A stretch of DNA of 64,000 nucleotides from Sva-07 sp963741755 (GCA_963741755.1 CAVUJG010000002.1:434001-498000); one strand, 5' to 3'; shown: positions 39,834 through 50,626, counted from the stretch's first letter. Numbers and translations: made by a program. The notes: a model not told the origin generated them from the letters alone.

Positions 39834-40070
39834 GTGGACCCAGAACTGTTTGCCCGTTTCCGCAAGTGCGCCGTCGAGGTGCTGTCCGTCGAGGAGAGCG
39901 CCGTCGTGCCCGAGGCCAACTTCGGTGACGACCTCGATGCCGACAGCCTCGACCTCGTCGAGCTGGTGATGGCCCTCGAAGAGGAATTCGACGTGTCGGT
40001 GCCCGAGGAAGAACTCGAAGGCGTCGAGACCGTTCAGCAGGCCTACGACATCGTCGTCGCGAAGCTGTGA
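39834..40070 (+). CDS. acpP: Acyl carrier protein
   Basis: A 78-residue acidic carrier protein. The phosphopantetheine site is Ser38 in DADSLDLVE. Helix segments FRKCAVEVLSVEE, LVMALEEEFDVSVPEEELEG and VQQAYDIVVAKL match the four-helix ACP. It carries growing acyl chains between the Fab enzymes encoded on both sides. GTG 39834 has AAGGAG 8-9 bases upstream, which decides the start. Its stop overlaps the fabF start by 4 bases (GTGA). Confidence 0.95.
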   Translation: MDPELFARFRKCAVEVLSVEESAVVPEANFGDDLDADSLDLVELVMALEEEFDVSVPEEELEGVETVQQAYDIVVAKL

Positions 40071-41260
40071 CCGGAGGCGGCCGTCGGGTCGCGGTCACGG
40101 GTCTCGGTGTCGTCGCCCCCACCGGCATCGGGCGCACGGCGTTCTGGAACGGACTGCTCGGTCCCGGTGTCACGAGCGGACAGTCGCTCACGATCGACGA
40201 CTGGGATCCCGCCCCCTACTTCGACAACCCCAAGCAGGCACGCCGGACCGACCGCGTCGAGCAGTTCGCCGTCGCTGCTGCCGCTGAGGCGTTCGAACAG
40301 GCGGGCGGAGTCGACACGATCGGCGTCGATCCCGCCCGGTTCGGCACGATCTTCGCCACCGGTGTCGGTGGACTGCACACGATCGAGGAGCAGGTCCAGG
40401 TCCGCCTCGAGAAGGGTGAACGCCGGGTCTCGCCGTTTCTCGTGCCGATGATGATGGCCAACGCATCCGGCGCGTCGATCTCGATGCGCTACGGACTGCA
40501 GGGTCCGGCGGAGACGATCTGCACCGCCTGTGCAGCCGGCTCGCACGCGATCGCGTATGCAGCGCGTCTCATTCGCTGGGGCGTCGTCGATGCGGTCGCC
40601 ACGGGCGGCAGTGAGGCAGCAGCGACGCTGACCGCGTTGGCCGGCTTCGGCAACATGACCGCGCTCACCAATGCCGGGATCAGCCGACCGTTCGACGCCG
40701 AGCGAGATGGTTTCGTGCTCGGCGAAGGTGCTGCCGTGCTGATTCTCGAGGAGTGGTCGAGCGCTGTCGATCGCGGTGCGACGATCCTCGGAGAGATCCT
40801 CGGCGGGGCGAGCACCGCCGACGCCCACCACATCACCGCTCCGTCACCAGGCGGTGTCGGAGCCATCGCCTGCATGCGTCTCGCCCTCGCCGAGTCGGGG
40901 CTCGAACCCGGCGACATCAAGCAGGTGAACGCACACGGGACCTCGACACCGCTCAACGACGCTGCCGAAGCGGCGGCGATCACCGAGGTGTTCGGTGCTC
41001 GCAGCGTTCCGGTCGTGTCGACGAAGGGTGTGACCGGTCATGCGCTCGGTGCTGCCGGCGCACTCGAGGCAGCAGCCGCGCTGCTGTCGATCGAGCACCG
41101 GCTGATCCCGCCGACGGCGAACACCACGACGATCAGCGCCGACATGGACATCGATCTCGTCATCGGCGAACCCCGTCCTTGGGAACCGGGGCCGGTGATC
41201 TCGAACAACTTCGGCTTCGGCGGCCACAACGGTTCCGTCGTCGTCGCCCCACCAACCTGA
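40067..41260 (+). CDS. fabF: 3-oxoacyl-ACP synthase II
   Basis: A 397-residue elongating condensing enzyme. It starts RRVAVTGLGVVAPTG; catalytic Cys155 is in CTACAAGSHA, followed by His in VNAHGTSTPLND and His in VTGHALGAAGALE, then SNNFGFGGHN near the end. It condenses malonyl-ACP with acyl-ACP. It is the last gene of fabD-fabH-fabG-acpP-fabF and is coupled to acpP (4-base overlap). One base after its stop is a 33-bp palindromic repeat that separates it from the convergent fabZ gene. Confidence 0.95.
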   Translation: MTGGGRRVAVTGLGVVAPTGIGRTAFWNGLLGPGVTSGQSLTIDDWDPAPYFDNPKQARRTDRVEQFAVAAAAEAFEQAGGVDTIGVDPARFGTIFATGVGGLHTIEEQVQVRLEKGERRVSPFLVPMMMANASGASISMRYGLQGPAETICTACAAGSHAIAYAARLIRWGVVDAVATGGSEAAATLTALAGFGNMTALTNAGISRPFDAERDGFVLGEGAAVLILEEWSSAVDRGATILGEILGGASTADAHHITAPSPGGVGAIACMRLALAESGLEPGDIKQVNAHGTSTPLNDAAEAAAITEVFGARSVPVVSTKGVTGHALGAAGALEAAAALLSIEHRLIPPTANTTTISADMDIDLVIGEPRPWEPGPVISNNFGFGGHNGSVVVAPPT

Positions 41261-41261
41261 C

Positions 41262-41294
41262 GATTACATCGCGGGTCTGACCCCTGATGTAATC
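41262..41294. repeat. 33-bp palindromic repeat between convergent fabF and fabZ
   Basis: A single unit with arms GATTACATC/GATGTAATC and core GGGTCTGACCC, identical to one unit of the 7497-7569 pair. It fills almost the whole 35-base space between the two stop codons, one base from each, so it may act as a two-way terminator. Confidence 0.9.
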
Positions 41295-41295
41295 G

Positions 41296-41739
41296 TCACG
41301 CGTCGGCGAGCACGAAGAGCAGGTCGCATTGGCAGGCCACCTCGCCGCGGACCAGGGCGCGACCCGATCCCTTGCCGGCGCGAGCTGACATGCGGCCCAA
41401 CTCGACTTCGAGAATCAGCTCGTCACCGGGGACCACCTGGCGACGGAATCGAGCGCCGTCGAGGCCACCGAAGAGCGGCAGCTTGCCGGCGTACTTCGGA
41501 TCGGCGAGCACAGCGGCTGCACCCACTTGAGCGATCGCCTCGCACATCAGCACCCCCGGAAGCGTCGGGCGGCCCGGGAAGTGCCCGGCGAAGAAGTACT
41601 CGTCGCCAGTGAGCGTCCATCGCCCCGACGCCGACACCCCGGGCACGATCGAGATCAGTTCGTCGACGAGCAGGAACGGTGGCCGATGCGGCAACAGCTC
41701 CTCGGGGCGTGGCAGGGCGTTGGGTTCGGATGTCGGCAT
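41296..41739 (-). CDS. fabZ: 3-hydroxyacyl-ACP dehydratase FabZ-like
   Basis: A 147-residue hot-dog fold protein. The catalytic motif is at HRPPFLLVDEL and GHFPGRPTLPGVLMCEAIAQ (His near 53, Glu near 67), the FabZ signature. It dehydrates 3-hydroxyacyl-ACP to trans-2-enoyl-ACP, the step missing from the adjacent forward fab operon. ATG 41739 gives MPTSEPNALPRPEELLPHRPP. It overlaps the stop of the upstream zinc-ribbon gene by one base (TGATG) and is convergent with fabF. Confidence 0.9.
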   Translation of the reverse strand: MPTSEPNALPRPEELLPHRPPFLLVDELISIVPGVSASGRWTLTGDEYFFAGHFPGRPTLPGVLMCEAIAQVGAAAVLADPKYAGKLPLFGGLDGARFRRQVVPGDELILEVELGRMSARAGKGSGRALVRGEVACQCDLLFVLADA

Positions 41740-42029
41740 CAGCGGCTCCAGTCGAGTCGTCGTCGGGCGTGTGCGTGGTAGTGGTCGGGGATCGAACGCA
41801 AGGAGTCGTCGATCCAGAACGGACCACTGTCGAGCGACTCCATCACGATGGTGAGCTTCGCATGCAGCTCGGCTCGAACTTCCGCTGACGGCGTCGCGTC
41901 GTGCTCGCGCCACACCACCATCGGCACGCTGCACGAGTCGCACTCGGCGATCCAGCAGAGCTCGTCGCTGTGAAACCACTCGGTGAACGGAGTCGCCTCA
42001 CAGAGCTCGCAGCCGGTGTCGACGTTCAC
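41739..42029 (-). CDS. Small zinc-ribbon-like protein upstream of fabZ
   Basis: A 96-residue protein. Two CxxC pairs (CELCEA near residue 6 and CDSCSV near 32) suggest a zinc ribbon, followed by VVWREHD and IPDHYHAHARRRLDWSR. I do not recognise the family by name. GTG 42029 places the first CxxC at the N-terminus; a longer frame upstream enters the terminator hairpin. It overlaps fabZ by one base, so it is translated with it. Function unknown. Confidence 0.7.
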   Translation of the reverse strand: MNVDTGCELCEATPFTEWFHSDELCWIAECDSCSVPMVVWREHDATPSAEVRAELHAKLTIVMESLDSGPFWIDDSLRSIPDHYHAHARRRLDWSR

Positions 42030-42047
42030 GTCTGGCACCGTACGCGA

Positions 42048-42080
42048 ATGAGGGGCCGGCCAGGAGGACCGGCCCCTCAT
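42048..42080. terminator. Strong hairpin between fasciclin and zinc-ribbon genes
   Basis: ATGAGGGGCCGG (42048-42059) pairs perfectly with CCGGCCCCTCAT (42069-42080), a 12-bp GC-rich stem with a 9-base loop, 53 bases after the fasciclin gene stop and 18 bases before the next start on the same strand. No U-tract. Confidence 0.8.
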
Positions 42081-42133
42081 CCGAAGGGGAGAATGCGTGA
42101 CCGGAATGTTCCGGTCAGTTGTTCAGTGGGTGA

Positions 42134-42763
42134 TCAGGCGGGGCAGGTCTCGAGGAACGCTGCGACGTCGATGCTCGGCGGGACCAGGACGGCGTCGATG
42201 GCGTGGATGACACCATTGCTGGTGGTCACGTCGGCCTGGACAACCGTGGCGTTGTTGAATGCAACGCCGTCGGTCAGGTCGACCGTGACGTTCTCGCCCT
42301 GGACGGTCGGGACATCGCCGTCGGCGAGGTCACCCGACATCACGGCACCGGAGATCACGTGGTAGGTGAGGATGGCGGTCAGCGCATCGACGTTCTCCTC
42401 GAGGAGGAGGCAGTCGACGAGACCTTCGGGCAGCGCGGCAAAGGCATCGTCGGTCGGCGCGAGCACCGTGAAGGGGCCAGGGCTCTGCAGCGTCTCGACG
42501 AGACCGGCAGCGTCGACGGCGGCAACGAGTGTGCCGAACGATCCGGCGTTGATCGCCGTCTCGACGATGTCACCAGCCGCTTCGGCGACTTCGGAGGTCA
42601 CCGTGTCTTCTTCTTCCATTGCGTCGGTGACGACGGTCTCGGCTTCCTCGACGGCGGTGGTGGTTTCCGAGGTCGAGTCGTTCGAGTCGCTGCCGCAGGC
42701 GGACAGCACGACGAGGCCGGCGATTGCGGCGACACCGGCGAGGCGGGTGGAGGACTTGCGCAT
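42134..42763 (-). CDS. Fasciclin (FAS1) domain lipoprotein
   Basis: A 209-residue secreted protein. Residues 1-23 are a signal peptide ending in the lipobox LSAC, so it should be a lipoprotein anchored to the membrane. Residues 25-65 are an acidic Thr/Glu linker. Residues 66-209 are one FAS1 domain: FGTLVAAVDAAGLVETLQSPGPFTVLAPTDDAFAALP, the YH of LTYHVISG, and NGVIHAIDAVLVPP. Such domains act in adhesion or extracellular ligand binding. It stands alone between two hairpins, with 122 bases upstream for its own promoter. Confidence 0.9.
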   Translation of the reverse strand: MRKSSTRLAGVAAIAGLVVLSACGSDSNDSTSETTTAVEEAETVVTDAMEEEDTVTSEVAEAAGDIVETAINAGSFGTLVAAVDAAGLVETLQSPGPFTVLAPTDDAFAALPEGLVDCLLLEENVDALTAILTYHVISGAVMSGDLADGDVPTVQGENVTVDLTDGVAFNNATVVQADVTTSNGVIHAIDAVLVPPSIDVAAFLETCPA

Positions 42764-42885
42764 GTGAGTGGATCCTTTTCGTGGGTCTGAGTGGAGGTGT
42801 TCTGTTCACGCCGCTTCGTGCGGAGTGACAGGTCTACGGCGCCGTCTCAGATCCGGATGACAATTGAGTACGAAAAGTTTTCCAT

Positions 42886-44316
42886 TCAGTCGGTGCCGGG
42901 GCGACGAGTCGCCTCGCGGTCGGGGTCGCTGGAGTAGCCCGGCGGGTACGTCGCAGCGAGTTCCTCCGCAGTCGGCGTGCGTTTGCGGTATGCGTCAGCG
43001 GGCAACAGATCGACGAGTGCTGCCATGATCCGCTTGGTGTCGGCCTCGAGCGAACGGCCGACCAGTCGAACGGGAGCACCGACACGAATCCGGATCGTCG
43101 GCGGATCGGTCAGGTTGAGCACGTTGGGGAGGCGACTCGAACGCGGCCACACCCGCTCGGTGCCCCACATGCCGACCGGGATCACCGGCGCACCGGTCAT
43201 CTGCGCCAAGCGGGCTGCGCCCCATCGCCCCGTCGGCTTGCGGAAGAACGCTGGTCCGCGCGGAATGGTGCCCTCCGGCATCATCGTCACCATCTCGCCG
43301 CCCTCGAGCGCCGCCGCTGCGGCGGCCAGCGGCTCGTCGGAACCGGTCCCCCGGTCGACACGGATTCCGCCCATCGCCGCGGCGATCGGACCCACGATCG
43401 GTGCGTCGAACACTTCCTTCTTGCCGAGGAAGCGAGCCGGACGACCGGACTCGGCGATCGTGAGCGAGATGGCGGCGACGTCGAAGTAGCTGCGGTGATT
43501 GCCGACGAGAATCGCAGCCCCACTCGATGGAATGTGCTCGACCCCCTCGATGTCGAATCGCGCGTACGGATAGGCGGACGGGCGAGCGAACCGAAGGGCG
43601 ACCTGCTGCAGTTCCAGACCGATGACCGGGATCTTCAGCACCCCGGGCGAAACGTCGAGGTTGAGCGTCGGCCATCGACGCGCAGCCGCAACGAGCACCA
43701 TCCGAGGGTCAGGGTTGACCACGATCGGGTGGCCGACCGCGGCGAGCATGGGGGTGTCGTACACGCTGTCGGAGTAGGCGTAGCTCTCGGCGAGGTCGAC
43801 GCCGTGGCGTTCGGCCCACTCGCTGATCGCTGCGAGTTTGCCCGCCGACCACACGAATGGACCGTCGAGCGTCCCGTCGTAGGTGCCGTCGGCGCTCACG
43901 CCGTAACGCGTGGCCACCACGTCGTCGAGGCCGAGGCGGTCGGCGAACGGTTTGACGAGGTCGTACGGCGTCGTGGTCGCCAACACGATCGGACGGCCCG
44001 CCTCGCGGTGCGAGGCAAAGGCGGTCGCAGCGAACGGCTGCACCATGGCGCACAGGTCGTCGGCGACGGTTTCCGCAGCTTCGGCGACGGCGGCACGAGA
44101 GCGGCCCGCCGCCAAGGTGACCGCCTGGCGGGCCAGGACCATCGACGGGAGGGTCTCGCCGATGGCGTTGAACAGCCCGAACAGCAGCCGCTCGCCTGGC
44201 ATCCGATTGGGTCCCGTGAGTCCAGCGAGACGCATGGCGCCGGCGAACACCTCTCCGGAGGCTCCCGACAGCAGCGTGCGATCGAGATCGAAGAAGGCGG
44301 CGCCGGAGGAAGTCAC
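42886..44316 (-). CDS. HAD-IB phosphatase fused to PlsC-type acyltransferase
   Basis: A 476-residue fusion. Residues 1-215 are a HAD-superfamily IB hydrolase: DLDRTLLSG (motif I), LATTTPYDLV (motif II), SYAYSDSVYDTPML (motif III region). Residues 230-450 are a 1-acyl-glycerol-3-phosphate acyltransferase: NHRSYFD (the NHxxxxD motif), FLGKKEVF, GGIRVDRG and PEGTIPRG. The fusion would join phosphate removal and acyl transfer in phospholipid or lysophospholipid synthesis. HAD-IB/PlsC fusions are known in actinobacteria. ATG 44316 lies directly downstream of the 6C RNA on the same strand. Confidence 0.9.
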   Translation of the reverse strand: MTSSGAAFFDLDRTLLSGASGEVFAGAMRLAGLTGPNRMPGERLLFGLFNAIGETLPSMVLARQAVTLAAGRSRAAVAEAAETVADDLCAMVQPFAATAFASHREAGRPIVLATTTPYDLVKPFADRLGLDDVVATRYGVSADGTYDGTLDGPFVWSAGKLAAISEWAERHGVDLAESYAYSDSVYDTPMLAAVGHPIVVNPDPRMVLVAAARRWPTLNLDVSPGVLKIPVIGLELQQVALRFARPSAYPYARFDIEGVEHIPSSGAAILVGNHRSYFDVAAISLTIAESGRPARFLGKKEVFDAPIVGPIAAAMGGIRVDRGTGSDEPLAAAAAALEGGEMVTMMPEGTIPRGPAFFRKPTGRWGAARLAQMTGAPVIPVGMWGTERVWPRSSRLPNVLNLTDPPTIRIRVGAPVRLVGRSLEADTKRIMAALVDLLPADAYRKRTPTAEELAATYPPGYSSDPDREATRRPGTD

Positions 44317-44359
44317 GATCCGAGACTAGGCCACGCCCGATCTCGCGGACACGGGCCGA

Positions 44360-44485
44360 AAAATGGGAAAGACCCGGATGGGGGATCCGGGTCTCTCAAC
44401 CAAGCGAAGTCCTCCGGTTGGGGGAACCGGTTTGTGGACTTCTCTATCGAGTGGAACATGGGGGGTGTTCGCACTGCGACTTGCT
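44360..44485 (-). ncRNA. 6C RNA (actinobacterial small RNA with C-rich loops)
   Basis: Read on the minus strand, three hairpins each present a C5-C6 loop: GAACA-CCCCCCA-TGTTC (44454-44470), CCGGTT-CCCCC-AACCGG (44414-44430, inside an AAGTCC/GGACTT outer stem at 44407-44441) and ATCCGGGT-type GACCCGGAT-CCCCC-ATCCGGGTC (44370-44394). The last is followed by TTT and, 4 bases on, TTTTT (44359-44363), an intrinsic terminator. The order of C-loop hairpins is that of the 6C RNA family, whose C-loops pair with mRNA G-rich sites. Confidence 0.85.
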
Positions 44486-44491
44486 TGTGAA

Positions 44492-44520
44492 AGTATGCAC
44501 GTGAACAAGCGATCGTGCAA
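44492..44520 (-). promoter_or_regulatory. Predicted promoter of the 6C RNA
   Basis: On the minus strand, TTGCAC (44515-44520, -35) and CATACT (44492-44497, -10) are separated by exactly 17 bases. Predicted start about 44485, just before the first C-loop hairpin. The same stretch contains GCTTGT/ACAAGC arms that could also be a LysR site. Confidence 0.65.
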
Positions 44521-44555
44521 GTAGAACAAAGAGATACTGGGTATCGTCCACAGAG

Positions 44556-45488
44556 ATGGATGTTCGGCAACTCTCGACGTTGGTGGCGATCGCCGATCAC
44601 GGCACCTTCTCGGCCGCGGCCCGAGCGCTCTACACCGTGCAGTCGAACGTCTCCAGCCACATCGCTCGGCTCGAGAAGGAACTCGGCGTCACGCTCGTCG
44701 ACCGAGCGCAGGGTGGCCTCACCGAGGACGGGGCGCGCGTCGTCGAACGAGCGCGCCGGATCCTCAACGAACTCGACGACATCGCCGCCGACATGTCGAG
44801 CCGCCACGCCGAGGTGATCGGGCAGACGAGGATCGGCGTCATCGGCACCACCGCGCGGTGGCTGATCCCGCAGTTCCTCGGCGACCTCAGCGAGCGGCAT
44901 CCGAATGTTCGAGCGATCGTTCAGGAAGGTGCCACGTCGTCACTCGTGCCCAACGTCCTGACCGGCCAGCTCAGCGGAGCGATCGTGCACCTGCCGGTCG
45001 ACGAGCCCGAACTCGTCATCGAGCCTCTGTTCGCCGAAGACTTGCTGCTGTTGGCTCCCGACGGCCACCCGCTCGCCGATCGCGACGTCATCCCCCTCGC
45101 CGACCTCGACGAGGTCCCCTTGCTGCTGCCACCCCCGGGCGCAGCGTTGCGCCGCGTGCTCGAACGGGCAGCCGCGAACGCCGACATCACCCTGCGCGCT
45201 CAGGCCGAAGTCGACGGTGTCCGCCTCCTCGCGTCGCTGGCATTCGCCGGCTTCGGCGCGGCGATCGTGCCGGCGACCGCGGTACCCGACTGGTTGGAGG
45301 GCACGTTCCACCGCATCGCCGTGCCCGAGCTCCCCCGCCGCGTGGTCGCGTTCGCCCGCCGGCGGCGCCCAGCTGCGAGTGCGCCGACGATGGCGGTACT
45401 CGAGGTGCTGCGATCGGTCACCAGCGCTCATGGCGCTGCTCAGCACGGCATTCACACCGATGCCGCCGCCATCCCGCTCAGCCGCTGA
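44556..45488 (+). CDS. LysR-family transcriptional regulator
   Basis: A 310-residue regulator. Residues 1-60 are the winged helix (MDVRQLSTLVAIADHGTFSAAARALYTVQSNVSSHIARLEKELG), and residues 85-290 a type 2 periplasmic-binding effector domain (IGVIGTTARWLIPQFLG, GAIVHLP, LRAQAEVDGVRLLASLAFAGFGAAIVP). It probably binds a small metabolite and controls an adjacent gene. ATG 44556 is 36 bases from the 6C promoter region; arms GCTTGT/ACAAGC (about 44483-44510) may be its operator. The acyl-CoA carboxylase gene follows after 46 bases and is a candidate target. Confidence 0.92.
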   Translation: MDVRQLSTLVAIADHGTFSAAARALYTVQSNVSSHIARLEKELGVTLVDRAQGGLTEDGARVVERARRILNELDDIAADMSSRHAEVIGQTRIGVIGTTARWLIPQFLGDLSERHPNVRAIVQEGATSSLVPNVLTGQLSGAIVHLPVDEPELVIEPLFAEDLLLLAPDGHPLADRDVIPLADLDEVPLLLPPPGAALRRVLERAAANADITLRAQAEVDGVRLLASLAFAGFGAAIVPATAVPDWLEGTFHRIAVPELPRRVVAFARRRRPAASAPTMAVLEVLRSVTSAHGAAQHGIHTDAAAIPLSR

Positions 45489-45534
45489 TGGTGCGGGCGT
45501 CGCAGAACGACCGATCGCGGTACTGTCCGACTCG

Positions 45535-46893
45535 ATGACCAGCGTCGCCTCGACTCCGCTCGCACTGACCCGGCTCACGCCGAGCGATGTCCGCGTCACG
45601 ATTCGCGACCTCGACGGCCGCCAAGTCGTGTGGGCCGAGTTCGATGCCGACGACGAACCGACCCGCCTGACCAGCACGACCTCCGAGCAGTTCGTGGCGG
45701 CCGCGACGGCGGCACGCGCTCGGCGCCTCCCGCTGGTGCTGGTGCTGGCGACGTCGGGCGCCGACATCAACGAGGGTGTCTCGGCGCTGCATGCGTGGGG
45801 CCGAGTGGCAGCCGCATTGACCGCGTGCTCTGGCGTCGTGCCGACCGCCGTGATCGTCTCGGGCCCCGCTGTGTCCGGGCCTGCACTGCTGCTCGGCATT
45901 GCCGACCTGACGGTGATGACGCAGAGCAGCTACGCGTTCGTGAACGGCCCGACGATGGTCGAAGAGTTCACCGGGGTCGCGATCAGCATCGATGAACTGG
46001 GAGGCGCCGCACATCACGCCCGATACACCGGCGTCGCCACCGCCGTCGTTGCTGACCGCGCTGCGGCCGTCGAGATGGTCGCCGACCTGCTGTCGTACCT
46101 CCCCGACCACGTCGACGCCGAGCCTCCACGGCACGACATCGACGACGTGGCCGACCGCCGCTGCCCCGAGGCCGGCGAGCTGATCCCGTCGTCGTCCACG
46201 GGAAGCTACGACGTCCGCCAGGTGGCGGCCGCAATCGTCGACGACGGTTCGATGCTCGAGTTGCGCGACAGATGGGCGGCCAACGTCGTGACGGCGTTCG
46301 CAACGATCGACGGTCGTCCGGTGGGCATCGTCGCCAACCAGCCGATGATCCTCGCGGGAACCCTCGACATCCCCGCGTCGCAGAAGGCGGCCCGATTCGT
46401 TGCCCTGTGCGACGCGTTCAATCTGCCGATCATCACGCTCGTCGACACGCCTGGCTTCTACCCAGGCAAGGATCTCGAGTGGCGCGGCATGATCCGCCAT
46501 GGAGCGCAACTCGTCTACGCCTACGCCCGCGCCACCGTGCCGCGGATCTGCGTGATCCTGCGCAAGAGCTACGGCGGTGCCTACATCGTGATGGACTCCA
46601 AGACGATGGGCAACGACCTGTGTCTGGCGTGGCCGTGGGCGGAGCTCGCTGTGATGGGCGCCGGACAAGCCGCGGCGATTCTCCAGCGTCGAGCCACCCC
46701 GGAGGAACGAGCGGCCTTCGAAGCCGACTACGCCGAACGCCTCCTCAACCCGTATGTCGCCGCCGAACGCGGATTGGTCGATGCCGTCATCGATCCCGCC
46801 GACACCCGCATCGAGATCGTCGCCGCGCTCGAGGTGCTGCAGGACAAGCGCGAAGCGCTCGGCGGACGAAAGCACGGGAACAGTCCGCTCTGA
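45535..46893 (+). CDS. Acyl-CoA carboxylase beta subunit (carboxyltransferase)
   Basis: A 452-residue crotonase-fold carboxyltransferase, made of two halves. The N-terminal half is unusually diverged (LPLVLVLATSGADINEGVSALHAWGRVAAAL), while the C-terminal half has canonical AccD/PccB segments: GRPVGIVANQPMILAGTLDIPASQKAARFV, LVDTPGFYPGKDLEWRGMIRHGAQLVYAYA, GGAYIVMDSK and WPWAELAVMGAGQAA. It transfers CO2 from a biotin carrier to an acyl-CoA, such as acetyl- or propionyl-CoA. No biotin-carrier or alpha subunit is nearby. ATG 45535. It may be controlled by the LysR gene upstream. Confidence 0.88.
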   Translation: MTSVASTPLALTRLTPSDVRVTIRDLDGRQVVWAEFDADDEPTRLTSTTSEQFVAAATAARARRLPLVLVLATSGADINEGVSALHAWGRVAAALTACSGVVPTAVIVSGPAVSGPALLLGIADLTVMTQSSYAFVNGPTMVEEFTGVAISIDELGGAAHHARYTGVATAVVADRAAAVEMVADLLSYLPDHVDAEPPRHDIDDVADRRCPEAGELIPSSSTGSYDVRQVAAAIVDDGSMLELRDRWAANVVTAFATIDGRPVGIVANQPMILAGTLDIPASQKAARFVALCDAFNLPIITLVDTPGFYPGKDLEWRGMIRHGAQLVYAYARATVPRICVILRKSYGGAYIVMDSKTMGNDLCLAWPWAELAVMGAGQAAAILQRRATPEERAAFEADYAERLLNPYVAAERGLVDAVIDPADTRIEIVAALEVLQDKREALGGRKHGNSPL

Positions 46894-47003
46894 GGGCGTC
46901 GCGGTTGCGGGGCGAGCACCCATTCGGCACTAACGTGGCGTCTCGGACGGGGAGGAACCTCCGACCGAATCACCCCAGAGTTCGCGCCACGAGAGGAAGC
47001 CAC

Positions 47004-48269
47004 GTGCCCGACACGATCACGATCACCGACGACCGCACCGGAAAGACAGTCACCGTTCCCATCGAAGGTGGGGTCTTTCCCTCGTCGGCGCTGCGCGAAC
47101 TCGACCCCTCGCTCTACTGCTACGACCCGGCCTACCTGTCGACGGCATCGTGCAAGTCGGCGATCACCTACCTCGACGGCGACGCGGGCATCCTGCGATA
47201 CGGGGGCTACCCGATCGAACAGCTGGCCGAGAACTCGAGCTACCTCGAAGTCGCCTACCTCCTACTGAACGGTGAACTGCCGAACAAGGAACAACTCGAC
47301 GTGTGGGTGAACGACGTCACGCATCACACGTTCATCCACGAGAACATGCGCAAGCGCTTCGTCGACGGTTTCCACTACAACGCACACCCGATGGGGATGT
47401 TCACCTCGGCAGTGGCCGCGCTCGGCACCTTCTACGAAGGTGCGAAGGACATCGACGATCCGACGCAGCGCGATCGCCAGATCCTGCGCCTCATTGCGAA
47501 GGCGCCCACGATCGCAGCGATGTGTTACCGCTTCTCGGTCGGCCTGCCCTTCAACGCCCCCAGCAACGATCTGTCGTACCCGGCGAACTTCCTCAACATG
47601 ATGTGGAAGATCGGCGATTACCAGGTCGACCCCGTGCTCGAACGTGCGATGGAGGTGCTGTTCATCCTCCACGCCGACCACGAGCAGAACTGCGGGACGA
47701 CCGCCATGCGCGTGATCGGCTCCAGCCACGCCGACCCGTACTCATCGGCCGCCGGCGCTGCGGCCGCACTGTACGGCCCGCTGCATGGCGGCGCGAACGA
47801 GGCCGTGGTGCGGATGCTGACCGAAATCGGTTCTGTCGACAACGTTCCGGCGTTCATCGAGTCGGTCAAGGCCGGCGAGGGACGACTGATGGGCTTCGGC
47901 CATCGCGTCTACAAGAACTACGACCCGCGGGCGACCATCATCAAGAAGGCCGCCTACGACGTGTTCGAGGTGACCGGCAAGAACCCGCTGCTCGACATCG
48001 CGCTGAAACTCGAGGATGCTGCGCTGTCGGATTCCTACTTCATCGATCGCAAGCTGTACCCGAACGTCGACTTCTATTCGGGCCTGATCTACCAGGCGAT
48101 GGGTTTCCCGGTCGAGATGTTCACCGTGCTGTTCGCGATCCCCCGCATGTCGGGTTGGCTTGCCCACTGGCAGGAACTCCTCAGCGACCCGGAACAGAAG
48201 ATCTCGCGGCCGCGTCAGTGGTACTCGGGCCCGGACGAACGCGACTACGTCCCCGTCGTCAACCGCTGA
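47004..48269 (+). CDS. gltA: Citrate synthase
   Basis: A 421-residue enzyme that condenses oxaloacetate and acetyl-CoA. Landmarks are GDAGILRYGGYPIEQLAENS, the catalytic His in FILHADHEQNCGTTAMR, PLHGGANEAVVRML (second catalytic His) and GFGHRVYKNYDPRA. Type II features such as an N-terminal DRTGKTVTVPIEGG are present. GTG 47004 has GAGAGGAAG 6 bases upstream; the much longer open frame before it is rejected. Its TGA overlaps the first base of a 33-bp palindromic repeat. The convergent gene is icd, so two consecutive TCA-cycle enzymes face each other. Confidence 0.95.
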   Translation: MPDTITITDDRTGKTVTVPIEGGVFPSSALRELDPSLYCYDPAYLSTASCKSAITYLDGDAGILRYGGYPIEQLAENSSYLEVAYLLLNGELPNKEQLDVWVNDVTHHTFIHENMRKRFVDGFHYNAHPMGMFTSAVAALGTFYEGAKDIDDPTQRDRQILRLIAKAPTIAAMCYRFSVGLPFNAPSNDLSYPANFLNMMWKIGDYQVDPVLERAMEVLFILHADHEQNCGTTAMRVIGSSHADPYSSAAGAAAALYGPLHGGANEAVVRMLTEIGSVDNVPAFIESVKAGEGRLMGFGHRVYKNYDPRATIIKKAAYDVFEVTGKNPLLDIALKLEDAALSDSYFIDRKLYPNVDFYSGLIYQAMGFPVEMFTVLFAIPRMSGWLAHWQELLSDPEQKISRPRQWYSGPDERDYVPVVNR

Positions 48270-48367
48270 TTACATCAGGGGTCAGACCCAGGATGTAACA
48301 ACGGACGAATCGGTGACCGCCACAACACTGATGCACGGTTACATCGCGGGTCTGACCCCTGATGTAA

Positions 48368-48369
<2 letters not shown>
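48268..48369. repeat. Inverted pair of 33-bp palindromic repeats between gltA and icd
   Basis: One unit at 48268-48300 and one in the opposite orientation at 48337-48369 are separated by 36 bases. The first unit has small changes in its right arm (GATGTAACA). The gltA stop codon overlaps the first and the icd stop overlaps the second, so the repeats fill the whole convergent gap. Confidence 0.9.
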
Positions 48370-50601
<2,232 letters not shown>

Positions 50602-50626
50602 GGTGGTACCTGCTCGTTGGGGGTCG

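Noticed and set aside
46272..47003. Upstream extension of the citrate synthase frame
   Set aside because: It overlaps the acyl-CoA carboxylase gene and is Arg-rich; the GTG at 47004 has a good ribosome binding site.
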